64,000 bases of DNA, taken from positions 96,067,114 to 96,131,113 of the forward strand of contig OX578138.1 of the NCBI GenBank assembly GCA_951213105.1. The letters are read 5' to 3'. Each line of letters opens with the position of its first letter. Positions within the stretch are counted from its first letter, which is position 1. Origin of the DNA: Amaurobius ferox. Taxonomy: Eukaryota; Arthropoda; Arachnida; Araneae; Amaurobiidae. Below the pieces are notes generated by a model. It saw only the letters and a list, made by a program, of their open reading frames with translations, searched no databases and was not told the DNA's origin. The position numbers and the translations under genes are program-made. Below are positions 12,395 to 22,720 of this stretch, piece by piece.

Positions 12395-12510
12395 TATGCA
12401 TGATTGATCTTCCTTGTTTTTAGGGTGTGATTTATTTGAGTTAAATGATATAACGCCTGTTTAAAAGCTAAATTATGGACGTTAATTAATTTGCAAAAAT
12501 GAAGAAATCA
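12395..12510 (+). repeat. family E fragment
   Basis: 'ttagggtgtgatttatttgagttaaatgatataacgcctgtttaaaa.ctaaattatgg' matches, in broken blocks, the 3' part of the copy near 21800-21850. The identity is low. Confidence 0.35.
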
Positions 12511-12582
12511 TATTTTATTATGATGAAGAGAAAAATAATAAAAAATATACTACATCAAATTTAAACATAAAATTTAAAAAAA

Positions 12583-12672
12583 TAAACACTTTGTAATAAA
12601 AGTCTTTATCTGATCACACTAAAATGTGACTTTTAGTATGATTCAATAAGGACTTTTATTATAAAGTGTTTA
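12583..12672. repeat. near-palindromic MITE-like inverted repeat
   Basis: Two 45-base arms are inverted copies with almost no loop (AAACACTTT.TAATAAAAGTC against its complement). TA lies immediately outside each end, as expected for a Tc1/mariner-type target duplication. I count roughly 37 of 45 paired positions by eye. Confidence 0.6.
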
Positions 12673-13225
12673 GACTTTAAAAAAAAAAGAATGTATTTCA
12701 TTTTCCTTTCCTTTCATGTTTACTACCGTCTCGACAACGCGAAAATCCTTCAAATTATCGACATATTTACAAATTTTGGGACATCATTTGGCCGCAAATT
12801 GTGCAGCTATCTTCAACAGAAGTACGATTTTAACTACATTTTTATTTGTAGAATCCTCATGTTCTAATTCAAGTACAGTAAATCAAAATAAATCCGAACA
12901 TCGCTCTTTGCTTTGGCTTCTTAGATCGTACAGTCAAACCCAAAATATCATTAGACTAGGGATGATGTCTATTATAAATAAATATGTATGTAGACTAATA
13001 TGAATAAATTTGCATCTGACTTCGTTTGGAATTAAGAATGGACTTGTCTTCGCTCGTCAATAATAACAACGTGTCATGTATCAGCATTCTAAATGCAGAT
13101 AATCATTGCGGCATAATTTTAACTTAAAACCGTATGTTAATCTTTAAGCAACAGTAATTTTGCAGATATTTTATTACATATTACAGATTTTTAATATACT
13201 TCGACATAATTTCCCATTCATGTTA
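12673..13225. other. AT-rich stretch, one unconvincing open frame
   Basis: A 95-codon plus-strand frame (12716-13003) is Ser/Thr/Asn rich, matches nothing I know and has no supporting splice or promoter signals. I do not call it a gene. Confidence 0.4.
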
Positions 13226-14754
13226 CACTCCCCGCCAAAACATAAGCACGAAAGTAAAAATCAGCCACAAATCAGAAACGTTTGCAAAAAGGTATTCCGA
13301 ATTTTACAGTAACATGGATTAGGATTCTGTCTATTATTTGCATAAAAAAAGTTTCGAACACATTAAAAAGAAGTAAAGAAAAATGGAGGAAGAGGCAGGT
13401 CATAGTTTTAATTGTGAAATGTCTGTCAATGAGAAATATGATATCCTCGCACACTAATGCAGACTTGACAACTACGATTCATGTCACCGATTAAGTGCTC
13501 TATGAGATCGGAAGGCAGTAATTGCCACTCTTGTATGAGAGCACGTTGGAGTTCTTGGGTAGTGTTTGGAAGGGTTTGTGGAGAAGCTACAGCTCTCCTA
13601 TACATAGAGCATCCCGTACGTGCTCTATTGGCTTTGGGTCTGGGGAATACGATGGCCACTCCATTCGCTGGATTCCCTCTGTCATCAGGTTTACGATATC
13701 AGATTACCCTCATGCTTACGATACGAACTCTATCTGGCTGGATATTGTCGCCTATCAGAACAAAGGTATAACCTAATTATTGCACCCGTAAGAGCGAACA
13801 TAAGGATCAAGGATTTCATCGCGATATATGTGGCCAGTCACAGTACCGTTGATGAAGAAATGGAGGTCAGTGCGTCCACCGAAGGCAATATCAGTCTATA
13901 CAAAGTTACCTCCTTCAGAAAATTAGTGGAGCACTGATCGATGTTAATCGCTTGATACCGTGTACCAAACTCCTTCAGCACACAAGAATCGGCCGATCGT
14001 CCGACTGCAAAGCGAATCTGGGTCATCGGTGGATAGGACAATGCCCCAATTATCTATGGTCCAATTGACGTGTTCCTGATACCATTGGAGATGGGCTGCT
14101 CTGGGCCTCGCAGACAATGGAACACAAATGTTTGGCCTCCTCGAATAAAAGCCATGTGCGTCTAATCTCCTTCTCACAGTTGTAACGGAATGAGAGGACG
14201 TAAAGATTCAGGACTACCTGTATATGCAGAGAGACTAGAACGTTACGCAGGTGCTGTTGATTGCTTGTTGCGTCTGACCAATAACGCTAAGTAGCGGTCA
14301 TTGAAATATGCTGTAACTTGAGAGCGACTTGAGCCTGACATTCTGCTTATTGTTCTGATGTTTTGGAATTGGGTCCATAAGCGTCAAATCATAGAATAGT
14401 GAGTTCTGAAGAATTCAGTAACTTCTCAAATAGATTGGCAGATTTCTTACCTGCCCACGGCTCGTTATCACTGACCATGATCTAAATGCCTTTTTTGGGA
14501 CATATCGAATGAAATAGCTTTTTCGGATTTACACCCTAACGTTCGTAGTAGAAATAAGGACTCACAGAAAGAAATACGTGCTTTTACCAAAACGCCTATT
14601 TACGTATTTGGCATGGAGCCATTTGCTTTTATGCGCGTGTTTCTATATTTGCATATTTTGCTAGATGTATATATCAAAATTCGTCCAATAAAGTTCATTC
14701 CTTCGTTCGTGATCTCAGAATTTGCATTTAGTGCTTATTTTTTGGAGGAGAGTG
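13226..14754 (-). mobile_element. Tc1-like transposon with terminal inverted repeats
   Basis: The left end CACTCCCCGCCAAAACATAA (13226 on) matches the complement of the right end (CACTCTCCTCCAAAAAATAA, ending at 14754), and both continue into GCAC. The total of about 1.53 kb is a normal Tc1 length. Outside the left end is TA; the right flank reads CATA, so one TA may be mutated. The minus strand carries a broken transposase, listed separately. Confidence 0.8.
13437..14345 (-). pseudogene. Tc1 transposase pseudogene
   Basis: Tc1/mariner transposases cut and paste DNA through a DDE catalytic triad. Here the reading starts at MSGSSRSQVTAYFNDRYLAL (14340 down) and lacks most of the N-terminal helix-turn-helix. 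The pieces that follow are RRRLDAHGFYSRRPNICVPL (about 14175), a first-aspartate block STDDPDSL (about 14020), FINGTVTG (about 13860), a second-aspartate block LIGDNIQP (about 13740), SPDPKPIEHV with the third acidic residue (about 13650), and the usual C-terminus ending near VRGYHISH (13437). Frameshifts and stops separate the pieces, so all three acidic positions can be seen but no frame joins them. It is non-functional. Confidence 0.88.
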
Positions 14755-15515
14755 CATAATCGAATTTCCTGTTTAGAAAAAATGGACGTGGCCTGAACTA
14801 TCAAATATTTTTTATATAAAATAAGCCAAAGATATCATAACAAAATGACCAAGCTTCTGAAGAAAGAGAAAATTGTCGTCCTACCTATGATATTGTATCG
14901 GCACGTCCAGTTATGCGGGCCAAAATTGGGTAAATGATATGGTATCAAAATGGCCGGACTTATGAGAAATAGAAAAAGTGTTAGCCCAGCTAAAATAGTT
15001 TTATGGCATTGTGACAAAATGACTGGATTCTTAGGAATACACGAAATTGTTGGCAGTCATATCAGCATCACATAAATTTCAATTTTTTAGAAAAACATGT
15101 TATATTCGCAAGCAGTAGTTTCGCTTACTGAGAGAAGCAAAAGTATGTCATTGTAACAGATTTTTCTAGTTAAACGTTCTCTAAAACGATAAGAGGTTAT
15201 GTTCTGTTTCATATTATATTTTGAATGAAACACTTGTGTCTGCGAGAATCTAAACACTATTATCTGATTGGCCAGGGGGTGTTATCTCCCTTCAGATATG
15301 GAGACGATTATATTTTTCTTCTCTACTAGAATATAACCCTGACGCCCGTGGCGTCCGTCTTATAAGAAATAAGTTTTTTTTTAATGTTAACTAAGTCTTT
15401 GGAAGAAAAAATAACGGTAAACTTAAGACTTCTAAAGAAGAAAAACAGAAAACTAATTTGAAAGGAGGAAATCTTCGCATTTATTGTTTTCGACAATGGT
15501 GTTCGACAATTTTCA
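14755..15515. other. AT-rich stretch, nothing recognised
   Basis: A slightly GC-richer patch near 15250-15360 matches no other sequence in the window. No gene is supported. Confidence 0.45.
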
Positions 15516-15765
15516 CTATGGTGTTGTTGTTGAGACCCAGACCGTCCGACCTACCAGACATGTGTAAGGTAATCGTTTGGACGACTGGGAAGTGCCACTC
15601 AATTTAGACCGGAACCTAGTGGGGGAGACATCCACAGGGACCGTACCCCCTTCCCCTACCACAAACTTCTCGGAAGGACTTACGGACCCATATATTTAAC
15701 GTGATCTTACTCGGCATGAACACGGCGGCAGTTGTGGCAGCGTGCAAATCCAACGCGCAAAATGT

Positions 15766-15883
15766 GCCAACAGCACGCGGTGGTCCCAGGTGGTCACCCA
15801 CCCAAGTACTAACCGCAACCGATGCTGCTTGACTTCGGTGATCTAACGAGAACCGGTGTTTTCAGCACGGTAGGGCCGTTTGC
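15766..15883 (-). rRNA. 5S rRNA-like head, unit 1
   Basis: About 118 bases align along the whole of eukaryotic 5S rRNA: CGGCCCTACCGTGCTGAAAA, CGGTTCTCGTTAGATCACCG, AAGTCAAGCAGCATCGG (box A region), TAGTACTTGGGTGGGTGACC (intermediate element), and a box C region with ACCACC in place of the usual AACACC. TTTT lies five bases after the end, as for a 5S terminator. Most likely it is a SINE promoter head rather than a working rRNA gene. Confidence 0.75.
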
Positions 15884-16165
15884 CCGCGATCGCTCTAGTG
15901 TTCTTGTTGAGACTCAGACCGTCCGACCTACCAGAAAGGTGTAAGGTAACCGTTTAGACGGCCGGGAAGTGCCACCCCATGTAGACCGGAACCCAGTGGG
16001 GGAGGCATCCACAGGGACCGTACCCTGCTTCTCCTACTAACAACCTCTCGGAAGGACTTACAGACCCACAAGTTTAACGTGATCGTACTCGGCATGAACA
16101 CGGCGGCAGTTGTGGCAGCGTGCAAATCCAACGCGCAAACCACCGGGCTACCGCGCCCGAAATAT

Positions 16166-16283
16166 GCCAACAGCACGCGGTGTTCCCAGATGATCACCCA
16201 CCCAAGTACTAACCACGCCCGATGCTGCTTGACTTCGGTGATCCAACGAGAACTGGTGTTTTCAGCACGGTACAGCCGTTGGC
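16166..16283 (-). rRNA. 5S rRNA-like head, unit 2, followed by tRNA-like box A
   Basis: A full-length 5S match with a changed box C region (GTGATCATCTGGGAACACC). Unlike units 1 and 3 it is followed by GGGCGCGGTAGCCCGGTGG, which contains a tRNA box A-like TAGCCCGGTGG, and no TTTT terminator follows the 5S part. Read-through from the 5S promoter into a tRNA-like segment would give a 5S-tRNA chimeric head like that of vertebrate AmnSINE1. That comparison is of layout only. Confidence 0.75.
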
Positions 16284-16549
16284 CCGCGATCGTTCTGGTG
16301 TTTTTGTTGTTGTTGAGACCCAGACCGTCCGACCTACCAGAAAGGTGTAAGGTAACCGTTTGGACGGCCGGAAAGTGCCACCCAATTTAGACCGGAACCC
16401 AGTGGGGGAGGCACCCACAAGGACCGTACCCTCCTTCCCCTACTAACAACCTCTCGGAAGGACTTACGGACCCACATGTTTAACGTGATCTTACTCGGCA
16501 TGAACACGGCGGCAGTTGTGGCAGCGTGCAAATCCAACGCGCAAAATGT

Positions 16550-16667
16550 GCCAACAGCACGCGGTGTTCCCAGGTGGTCACCCACCCAAGTACTAACCGC
16601 GCCCGTTGCTGCTTGACTTCGGTTATCTAACGAGAACCGGCGTTTTAAGCACGGTAGGGCCGTTGGC
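16550..16667 (-). rRNA. 5S rRNA-like head, unit 3
   Basis: A near-complete 5S match with the best-preserved intermediate element and box C (GGTGACCACCTGGGAACACC). Box A carries one change (AGCAGCAACGGGC). TTTT follows after five bases, as in unit 1. It is the outermost unit, and sequence upstream of it (16690 on) drops straight into AT-rich DNA. Confidence 0.75.
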
Positions 16668-16691
16668 CCGCTATCGCTCTGGTGTGAAAAT

Positions 16692-17112
16692 GTATAACAG
16701 AACAAAAATTTATTTTTGAAAAATTTCTTTGAAAAAAAAATTACACTTAATTCAAGCAGTAGTGAACGTGGAAAGTCAATGGATCGTGGAAAAAATGTAG
16801 TGATCACGTGGAGGATTATGAAAATGCTGATGATCTGGGTTAGTATCTAAATTGAAATGTTTGTCTGTGATTGAATACTTGTGGCAACATTTTGTAGCAG
16901 CATTACTAAAAAAAAATAGAGAAACAGACAGATAAATCAAGGTGTTTATATTATTTATTTGAAGAGGACTACTTTTTCATCCTTAGATTTCGTTTGAACT
17001 ATCATTTTTATGGGCATTTTTACCTATTTTATATAGGACTAGTATTTAAATCTCATAAACACAGGGAAATAAACTCACTTGAAAATTACGTGGCATTTTT
17101 AACTGTTTTATT
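16692..17112. other. AT-rich stretch, nothing recognised
   Basis: No feature is seen between the 5S array and the next HA repeat. Confidence 0.45.
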
Positions 17113-17902
17113 ACTTTCCGTTCAATGCATGGCAATGTATATGGAAAGCATTGGAATCATGTCGAAAATTCCAACTCGAGTTTTCGAGGGATCTACACGT
17201 TTTGGGACCTCTAGAACACGTAAAGACTATCTTTAGCATGACTTCTATTTATATGTCTGTCTCTCTGCGCAATGTATGTAACCATTCTAACTAAAAGACT
17301 AATTGGCCGAATTTGACACAATTTGGTAGGCCCTTGTTAGTGATAACAGTGCTGATTAAATTTTGGTACAATTCGGAATAAGAGAACCCGCCATTTTCTG
17401 CAAAATGGCCCTCAAAAATTATATGTATCCAGTCTAACACAAAATTAATTTGCCAATTTTCACAAATTTAGTAGATAAGTAAATTGTACGTTACCCTGGT
17501 ACTGATTAGATTTTGATAAGGTTTTGATGAACCCGGATTTTTTTACGAAATGGCCCTCAAAAATCATCTCTAAAATAATAGACTCTGTATGCTCAAATGT
17601 ATCAATTAAATGCTTGTTTTATACCTAATTTTTGACGATGAAAGGAATAAAACCAACCCCATTACTTTATATTTAGTCGTTCTCGAGATATTTTAGTTTA
17701 TTCGCGTTACTGCTACACCGTCTTTGAAAATCCTGCAGTTACCAAATGAAAACGAAAAATGATTTAAAAGCCAAATTCAGTGTAATTTCAAATAATCATG
17801 AGTTTTATTTAGTATAATCAAACTCAAATTAATGAATTATTTATGGAATAATTAGTAACTGAATGAGTGTGTAGGGAAAGTCATGTGCTGCTCACATCAG
17901 AT
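17113..17902 (+). repeat. HA repeat copy 2 (Helentron-like)
   Basis: The copy runs from the ACTTTCCGTTCAATGCAT hairpin through the CGAGTTTTCGAGGGATCTAC module, a short reduced TCTG tract, two ~150 bp subrepeats and the CGTTCTCGAGATATTT box, to GGGAAAGTCATGTGCTGCTCACATCAGAT, described in pieces. The terminal hairpin loop has one change (GCTGCTC for GCTGCCC). Confidence 0.78.
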
Positions 17903-18059
17903 TTTTTTAACCGATATATGTTGCTTAGTGTCGTAAATTGTCATCATAATTGAAAATTGACTGTTAAGTAATGTCCCATAGTAAATGTTATAAGTGTTCA
18001 AAGTTTCAGTCTAATGGATCTACGATGGGGCTTCTGTAGCGCCAGGAAATAATTTTTGA

Positions 18060-18600
18060 CGACCCCGGAGTTTTGAATCGAACCCGGGGTCTCCGAACTG
18101 GTCAAACGACTCTACCGCTGAGATACTGGGACGACCATAGCATGCTATTTTTACCTCAGGTTAACCTCCTGCTACGACTATTTTTACCTCAGGTTAACCT
18201 CCTGCTACTACTATTTTTACCTCAGGTTAACCTTCTGCTACTACTATTTTTACCTCAGGTTAACCTCCTGCTACTACTATTTTTACCTCAGGTTAACCTC
18301 CTGCTACTACTATTTTTACCTCAGGTTAACCTCCTGCTACTACTATTTTTACCTCAGGTTAACCTCCTGCTACTACTATTTTTACCTCAGGTTAACCTCC
18401 TGCTACTACTATTTTTATCTCAGGTTAACCTCCTGCTACTACTATTTTTACTACAGGTTAACCTCCTGCTACTGCTATTTTTACCCAGGTTAGTATCTTG
18501 CGTGGTCATTATCCACTCAATTTGAAATCGGCTCTCAATCTTCCAGAGTCCACTGAATTCGTATAAGGGTCACTGTCAGACCTCCGACTTCTAGAGAATA
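18060..18600 (-). repeat. tRNA-derived SINE with expanded body minisatellite
   Basis: On the minus strand the head has box A CCCAGTATCTCAGCGGTAGAG and box B GGGTTCGATTC (18078-18136). The body beyond the minisatellite, on the plus strand TCCACTCAATTTGAAATCGG and CTCAATCTTCCAGAGTCCAC, matches 43825-43875. Between head and body lies a 33 bp tandem array, described next. The family is shared with 20.6, 27.0, 42.0 and 43.7-44.1 kb. Confidence 0.75.
18145..18495. repeat. 33 bp minisatellite, about 10.5 units
   Basis: The unit is CTATTTTTACCTCAGG followed by TTAACCTCCTGCTACTA, nearly identical from copy to copy. Because 33 is a multiple of three, the plus strand stays open and reads as an 11-residue repeat (FLPQVNLLLLL) in a 150-codon frame (18073-18525). 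I treat that as an artefact of the repeat length, not a protein. Two diverged units of the same monomer occur inverted at about 20845-20905. Confidence 0.95.
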
Positions 18601-18604
18601 TGGG

Positions 18605-19055
18605 AAGACAAAAACAAGTTAGACAATTAATTATTATATAGGTGCAATTCAGTTATCCACAAACACTCCCTGCAGTGGCTTGAATTAGAAGAACTCAAAT
18701 ATCATAACTGGGCAGGGTTCAGTCATCGATTGTATTTAATCTGCAGGATTCTGTTTACTTAGATATTTTGCAAACATTTTATGTCTTAGATATAAATCAA
18801 TGCATCAATCATCGGCTAACTAGACAGCGCCTTATCCATTGAGCTTCTGATGCGACCATCTTTATTTTTATATTTGAAATGGACACTCAAATTTTATTAT
18901 TTTATGAATAGAGAATAAATACATAAAATATATTAATTAAACAGTTTCTCTAAAGCACAGTTTTGTAATTACGGAAAAAAGACACACACCAAACTTTTTC
19001 CCCATTAAATAATTTTTTGCTTCATATGCTATAGGACTCTTGAAATTCAAGTGTT
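18605..19055. other. AT-rich stretch, nothing recognised
   Basis: No supported gene or matching repeat. Confidence 0.45.
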
Positions 19056-19059
19056 TGAA

Positions 19060-19400
19060 GAAAGGCATTCATTTAGACTTGTAAAAAAGGCAATAAAGTT
19101 AAAGACAAACATTTCCAAACACATTATGGAAAACATTTTTGAGAATAAATATATTATTAGCCAGCATCCATAGCACTATTTTCAATGAGTTGATAAATTA
19201 TTTCCATTGGAATTCCTTAGACGTGAGAAGAAAGACGAAGATACTTATTTTTAGGCACAATTTTACTTATGTAATTACAACCACGCGTTGGTAATTTGTA
19301 ACAATTATTTTTTATCTTCAACGTTTTCTGCCACAAGAAGAAAACTGAGGTCTAATTTTTCACGTTCGGGTGCAAGTTATTCGAATCAAAATGTTTTGAC
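19060..19400 (+). repeat. family E repeat copy
   Basis: It aligns in ordered blocks to 42550-42870: 'acaaacatttccaa', 'gaataaatatattattagcca', 'catccatagcactattttca', 'gagttgataaa', 'cgcgttggtaattt'. Confidence 0.65.
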
Positions 19401-19462
19401 TGAAAAGTTAAGAATTCTGTATCATTTTTGTTGGTTTGAAAGTTGGAATTCAATTTTAAAAT

Positions 19463-20173
19463 TCTAATGTGACCAGTGCATGACTTTCAATACAAATTTA
19501 AATTCATTTCCTCGTTATTTCACTCATAATTCATTTAATTGAGTTTAATTGCAGAAAAATTACATTGAAATTGTAGTTTTAATTAAATTGTCATTTTCAT
19601 TCGATAACTGGACGAATTTTCACAGACAACGTGGCAAAAATGCGAAAAATCTAAAATATCTCAAGAACGGTTAGTCGTACAGTTATATTGTTGGTCTTAT
19701 TATTTTCGTACTCAAAAATTGAGTATGAGACATGTATTTAAAGGATATATTTGAGCATATTTAGTTTTTTATTGTAGATTATGGCGATTTTTCACGATTC
19801 AATTTTTCCACATCGCACCAATATCTAATCAACACTAAAGTGTCACGCAAGTGATATTTCTTCCAAATTTCGTGAAATATGGTCAAGTAGTTTTAGATAA
19901 AAGTAGGTACATACGGTTTTTCTTTTTCTCTGAATCGTACAAAAGTCTAAACAACATCAGGGTTACTTACAAGTGACTAATCTACCGAATTTTGAGAAAT
20001 TTGATCCATATTCTCTCAGCCAGAGTGCATACATACAGAAACACACACACACGTTAACCTAAGAATAGTGTTTTCTGGCTCGAAGAATGTTCGAAAGTGC
20101 TAATTTGTCGAAATCTCCAGTTGCGATTTTCGACACGATTTCAATACTTTCTTTATACATAACCACGGAAAGT
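19463..20173 (-). repeat. HA repeat copy 3 (Helentron-like)
   Basis: An older minus-strand copy. Its 3' hairpin is damaged (AATGTGACCAGTGCATGAC) but the CTCAAGAACGGTTAG box, the subrepeats and the 5' end (CAATACTTTCTTTATACATAAC, GGAAAGT) are clear. The CA tract is reduced to about a dozen bases at 20041. Confidence 0.68.
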
Positions 20174-20174
20174 A

Positions 20175-20572
20175 AAAAATACATTGTTTCGATCTGTTAA
20201 CATATCAAGAAAAGTTATATACTTATTTTGACATTATAATTTAAACTTGCATATACACCCATTCTTTATTTCAGTTTTAACCTATTCTTATTTGAGTATC
20301 AATTTCAGGTTATTTTACGTACTTTGACAGCTGCCTAAATTAAGTGCCTGTTTCGGTTGTCCAAGCATTTATTTTACACATTTGGGTAAGTCGAACAATC
20401 TGGATCGAAATAAAGAAACTGCAATTATAATTAACATTTGTGTAGTAACAGCATTGCTTCCACAATATTAACCACATTTCTGTTGCAACAGGAATACTTA
20501 TGTACGCCACAGTAAAAGGCATGTTAATTAACAAGGAAGTCATGTATTACACCTGCAGAGTTTGCTTAGACG
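20175..20572. other. AT-rich stretch, nothing recognised
   Basis: A 67-codon minus-strand frame is unsupported. Confidence 0.4.
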
Positions 20573-20574
20573 AT

Positions 20575-20960
20575 AAGAGCTTGCAATTGTGTCCCAGTAG
20601 CTAAACGATATACTGTTGGCTGGACAATACAGAGATAAATAATTCGAGTCTCAATTGGAGAAGTAATGTTCTTAACAATGGCGTCTTCAAATTTTCGTCT
20701 TCGAATCAACCCTGTAGGCTAGTGCACAGGTATCGGAGATCTGAAAAAGGCGCTAGAACTACCAACACGGATTCTGTGAACTATGATATATTCAGCGCCA
20801 ATTTCAAATTGGAAGGTCAACTTCCACGTAGGAAGCTAACCTGGAGGATAAAATTAGCAGCAGGAGATTGACCTGAGGTAAAAATAGCAGGAAGTTATCA
20901 GTCAGATTGCCGTCTACACGTCCATCTCATCTCAAATTATAAGGTGGAAAATGCAGAGTT
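20575..20960 (+). repeat. tRNA-derived SINE, diverged full-length copy
   Basis: The head GAGCTTGCAATTGTGTCCCAG continues with TAGCTAAACGATA (box A position) and ATTCGAGTCTCAATTGG (box B position). The body includes two diverged units of the 33 bp monomer (GCTAACCTGGAGGATAAAAT; GATTGACCTGAGGTAAAAAT). This shows the unexpanded state of the array seen at 18.15 kb. Confidence 0.6.
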
Positions 20961-20994
20961 GACGTTCAGATCTGTTAATTCCGTTCTAGTAGAT

Positions 20995-21065
20995 CAATGT
21001 TTGAGCGTCGCCTAACTGGTAGGAAGATCCACAGTTCGATTACCGGTCGGGGCTGCAACCTGACA
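20995..21065 (+). repeat. degenerate tRNA-like SINE head
   Basis: GAGCGTCGCCTAACTGGTAGG followed by CACAGTTCGATTACCGGTCG resembles the box A and box B arrangement of a tRNA head. No cloverleaf can be drawn. Confidence 0.4.
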
Positions 21066-21189
21066 AACACGCGAGTTCATTATGCACCATATAAATTACT
21101 AAAATTTATAAATTACTATGTTTCCACATAAGTAATTTATAATTAGTACCTTATTAGTATTTACATAAATTAATCAATCAATTTAGAGA

Positions 21190-21905
21190 TGTGTTTCAAA
21201 CGTTACAAACATGTTTTCTGATGCTCAGATTTTCAACAATCGAAACCAATTGCTTTTGGGTTAATAAATTTAAATTCGTGATCCGTCCGCGCATGTTTTA
21301 TACTCCATCTATGGATTTCCTGATTAGAAAATATAAAATTAAAATACTTGTGTACAGAACCACTTCGAGAAGAAATAATTGCAATAGCCAAGAGATATGA
21401 AAGATGTTTTTTTTGTCGCAGAAAGTAATGCTTGCACTCTAATCTACGAATTAGATAATTATATATCCGGTGGGAAGAAAAGCCTTAAATGAGATATCTT
21501 GAGAGGACAATATTTTTAAAAACATATATTTCTAAAGTCAGCGCGAAAGAAGTAAACACATGAGATTAAATATATCAATAGCTAAACCCCTCGCCCCTAC
21601 TTTTAGTGAAGTTTCTGAGATAAAAATGTCTTTCTATGGAAATAAGTTTTAAGTGAAAAAGAGAAAAATAATTATTTCCAGACAGTAGCAATTATACTCG
21701 GATAATTGCAGTAAGGCGTCTGCAAGTTTTTTTTTTAATATAAGTATTTTAAAAGTTTTTTCAGCGGAAGAGTAATTTTCGACTAATTTCTTCTGTTGGG
21801 TGTAAATTATTTGACTTAGAAAATATAGCGCTTATTTAAAAAACTGAATTATGGTCATATTTTAATCTGTCCAAAAAAGTGGGGAATAGCATTTGATGAT
21901 AATAA
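21190..21905 (+). repeat. family E repeat, longest copy
   Basis: It contains all blocks seen in the shorter copies: an 'agaaccacttcgagaag' start, 'gctctaatctacgaatta', 'gtcagcg.gaaagaagtaaac', 'gaaaaataattatttccagacag' with 'gcaattatactcggataattgcagtaaggcg', 'actaatttcttctgttggg', and 'taatctgtccaaaaaagtgggga'. It has no coding potential. It appears to be an ancient element of at least 600 bp. Confidence 0.65.
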
Positions 21906-21917
21906 TAAAAGAAAAAA

Positions 21918-22715
21918 TCTAATGTGGGCATCACATCGCTTTCTTTGCAGACTCAAATTCATATTTTCTTTATTTTTTTAATAATTCATTAGATTGAGTT
22001 TAATTGAACCAATTAACACTAAATTCGCATTTTTAATTCAATTTTTGTTTTAATTTGGTAATTAGACATATTTCCGGAATCGACGTAACACAAGTGCAAG
22101 AAATCTAGAATATCTTGAGAACGGTTTGTCCTAAAGTATAACTATGTGTGTGTTATACATTTTTCGTCTTCAAAAATTGCGTATAAAACAAGAATTTCAT
22201 TGATACATTTGAGCACATACACTACTTAGTCTTTTTTTGTAGATTTTGGCGATTTTAGCGGGCCATTTCGTAAAAAAAGGCAGGTTTTCCTTTCCTAAAT
22301 GGTAACAAATTCTAATCAGCACAAGAGTATCCAACAAGTAACTTATCTACCACATTTTGTGAAATTTAGTCAATTAGTATTTTAGCTAGAGCGGATAAAT
22401 GAAATTTTTAGGGGCCATTTCGCAAAAAAAGGCGAGTTTTCTTTTTACGAATCATACCCAAAACTAATCAGCACCAAGGCCGCATCCAAGTGACTTGCCT
22501 ACAAAATTTTATGAAATTCGGTCCATCAGTTTTTGAGTTAGACTGGATACATACTTTGCAGACACCGATAGGCAGACACACAGACAGTCAGCTAAAAATA
22601 GATTTTTGATATTCTAGAGGTCTCGAAACGTGTAGATCCGTCGAAGACTTGAGTTGCGATTTTCGACATGATTCCAATACTTTCCCTATAAATTACTATG
22701 TATTACAGGGAAAGT
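21918..22715 (-). repeat. HA repeat copy 4, first of a head-to-tail trio
   Basis: A minus-strand copy from TCTAATGTGGGCATCACAT to CAGGGAAAGT. It carries the CTTGAGAACGGTTTGTCC box, two clear ~150 bp subrepeats and a short, degenerate CA/GACA tract (22575-22590). Only five bases separate it from the next copy. Confidence 0.78.
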
Positions 22716-22720
22716 GAAAA

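Larger units (their letters stand above)
15518..16690 (-). repeat. tandem array of three 5S rRNA-headed SINE units
   Basis: Three head-to-tail units on the minus strand have starts about 400 and 384 bases apart. Each unit contains a near-complete 5S rRNA sequence, then about 75 bases (tRNA-like region, fullest in the middle unit), then a conserved body running GTGGGTCCGTAAG...CCTGTGGATG...GGTCTAAATTGGGTGGCAC...CCGTCCAAACGGTTACC...GGTCGGACGGTCTGGG, and a (CAA)n tail. The body is also found behind a tRNA-type head at 46.27 kb and as tail fragments at 39.4, 40.6 and 43.2 kb, so it is a dispersed SINE (SINE3 type), not just rDNA spacer. Open frames across it (89-157 codons, mostly minus) are shadows of the conserved units. 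Confidence 0.85.

Noticed and set aside
15766..16667. Functional 5S rRNA gene cluster
   Set aside because: The 'spacer' is a dispersed SINE body with (CAA)n ends, and each 5S unit has substitutions in promoter or structural positions. It is kept as 5S-derived, with the alternative stated.
15616..16807. Open frames of 60-157 codons across the 5S array
   Set aside because: They repeat with the SINE units and lie over conserved 5S/body sequence on both strands. The same words appear in non-coding SINE copies.
18073..18525. 150-codon open frame encoding an 11-residue leucine-rich repeat
   Set aside because: The frame stays open only because the 33 bp minisatellite unit is a multiple of three. 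The monomer also occurs in opposite orientation inside a SINE at 20.85 kb.
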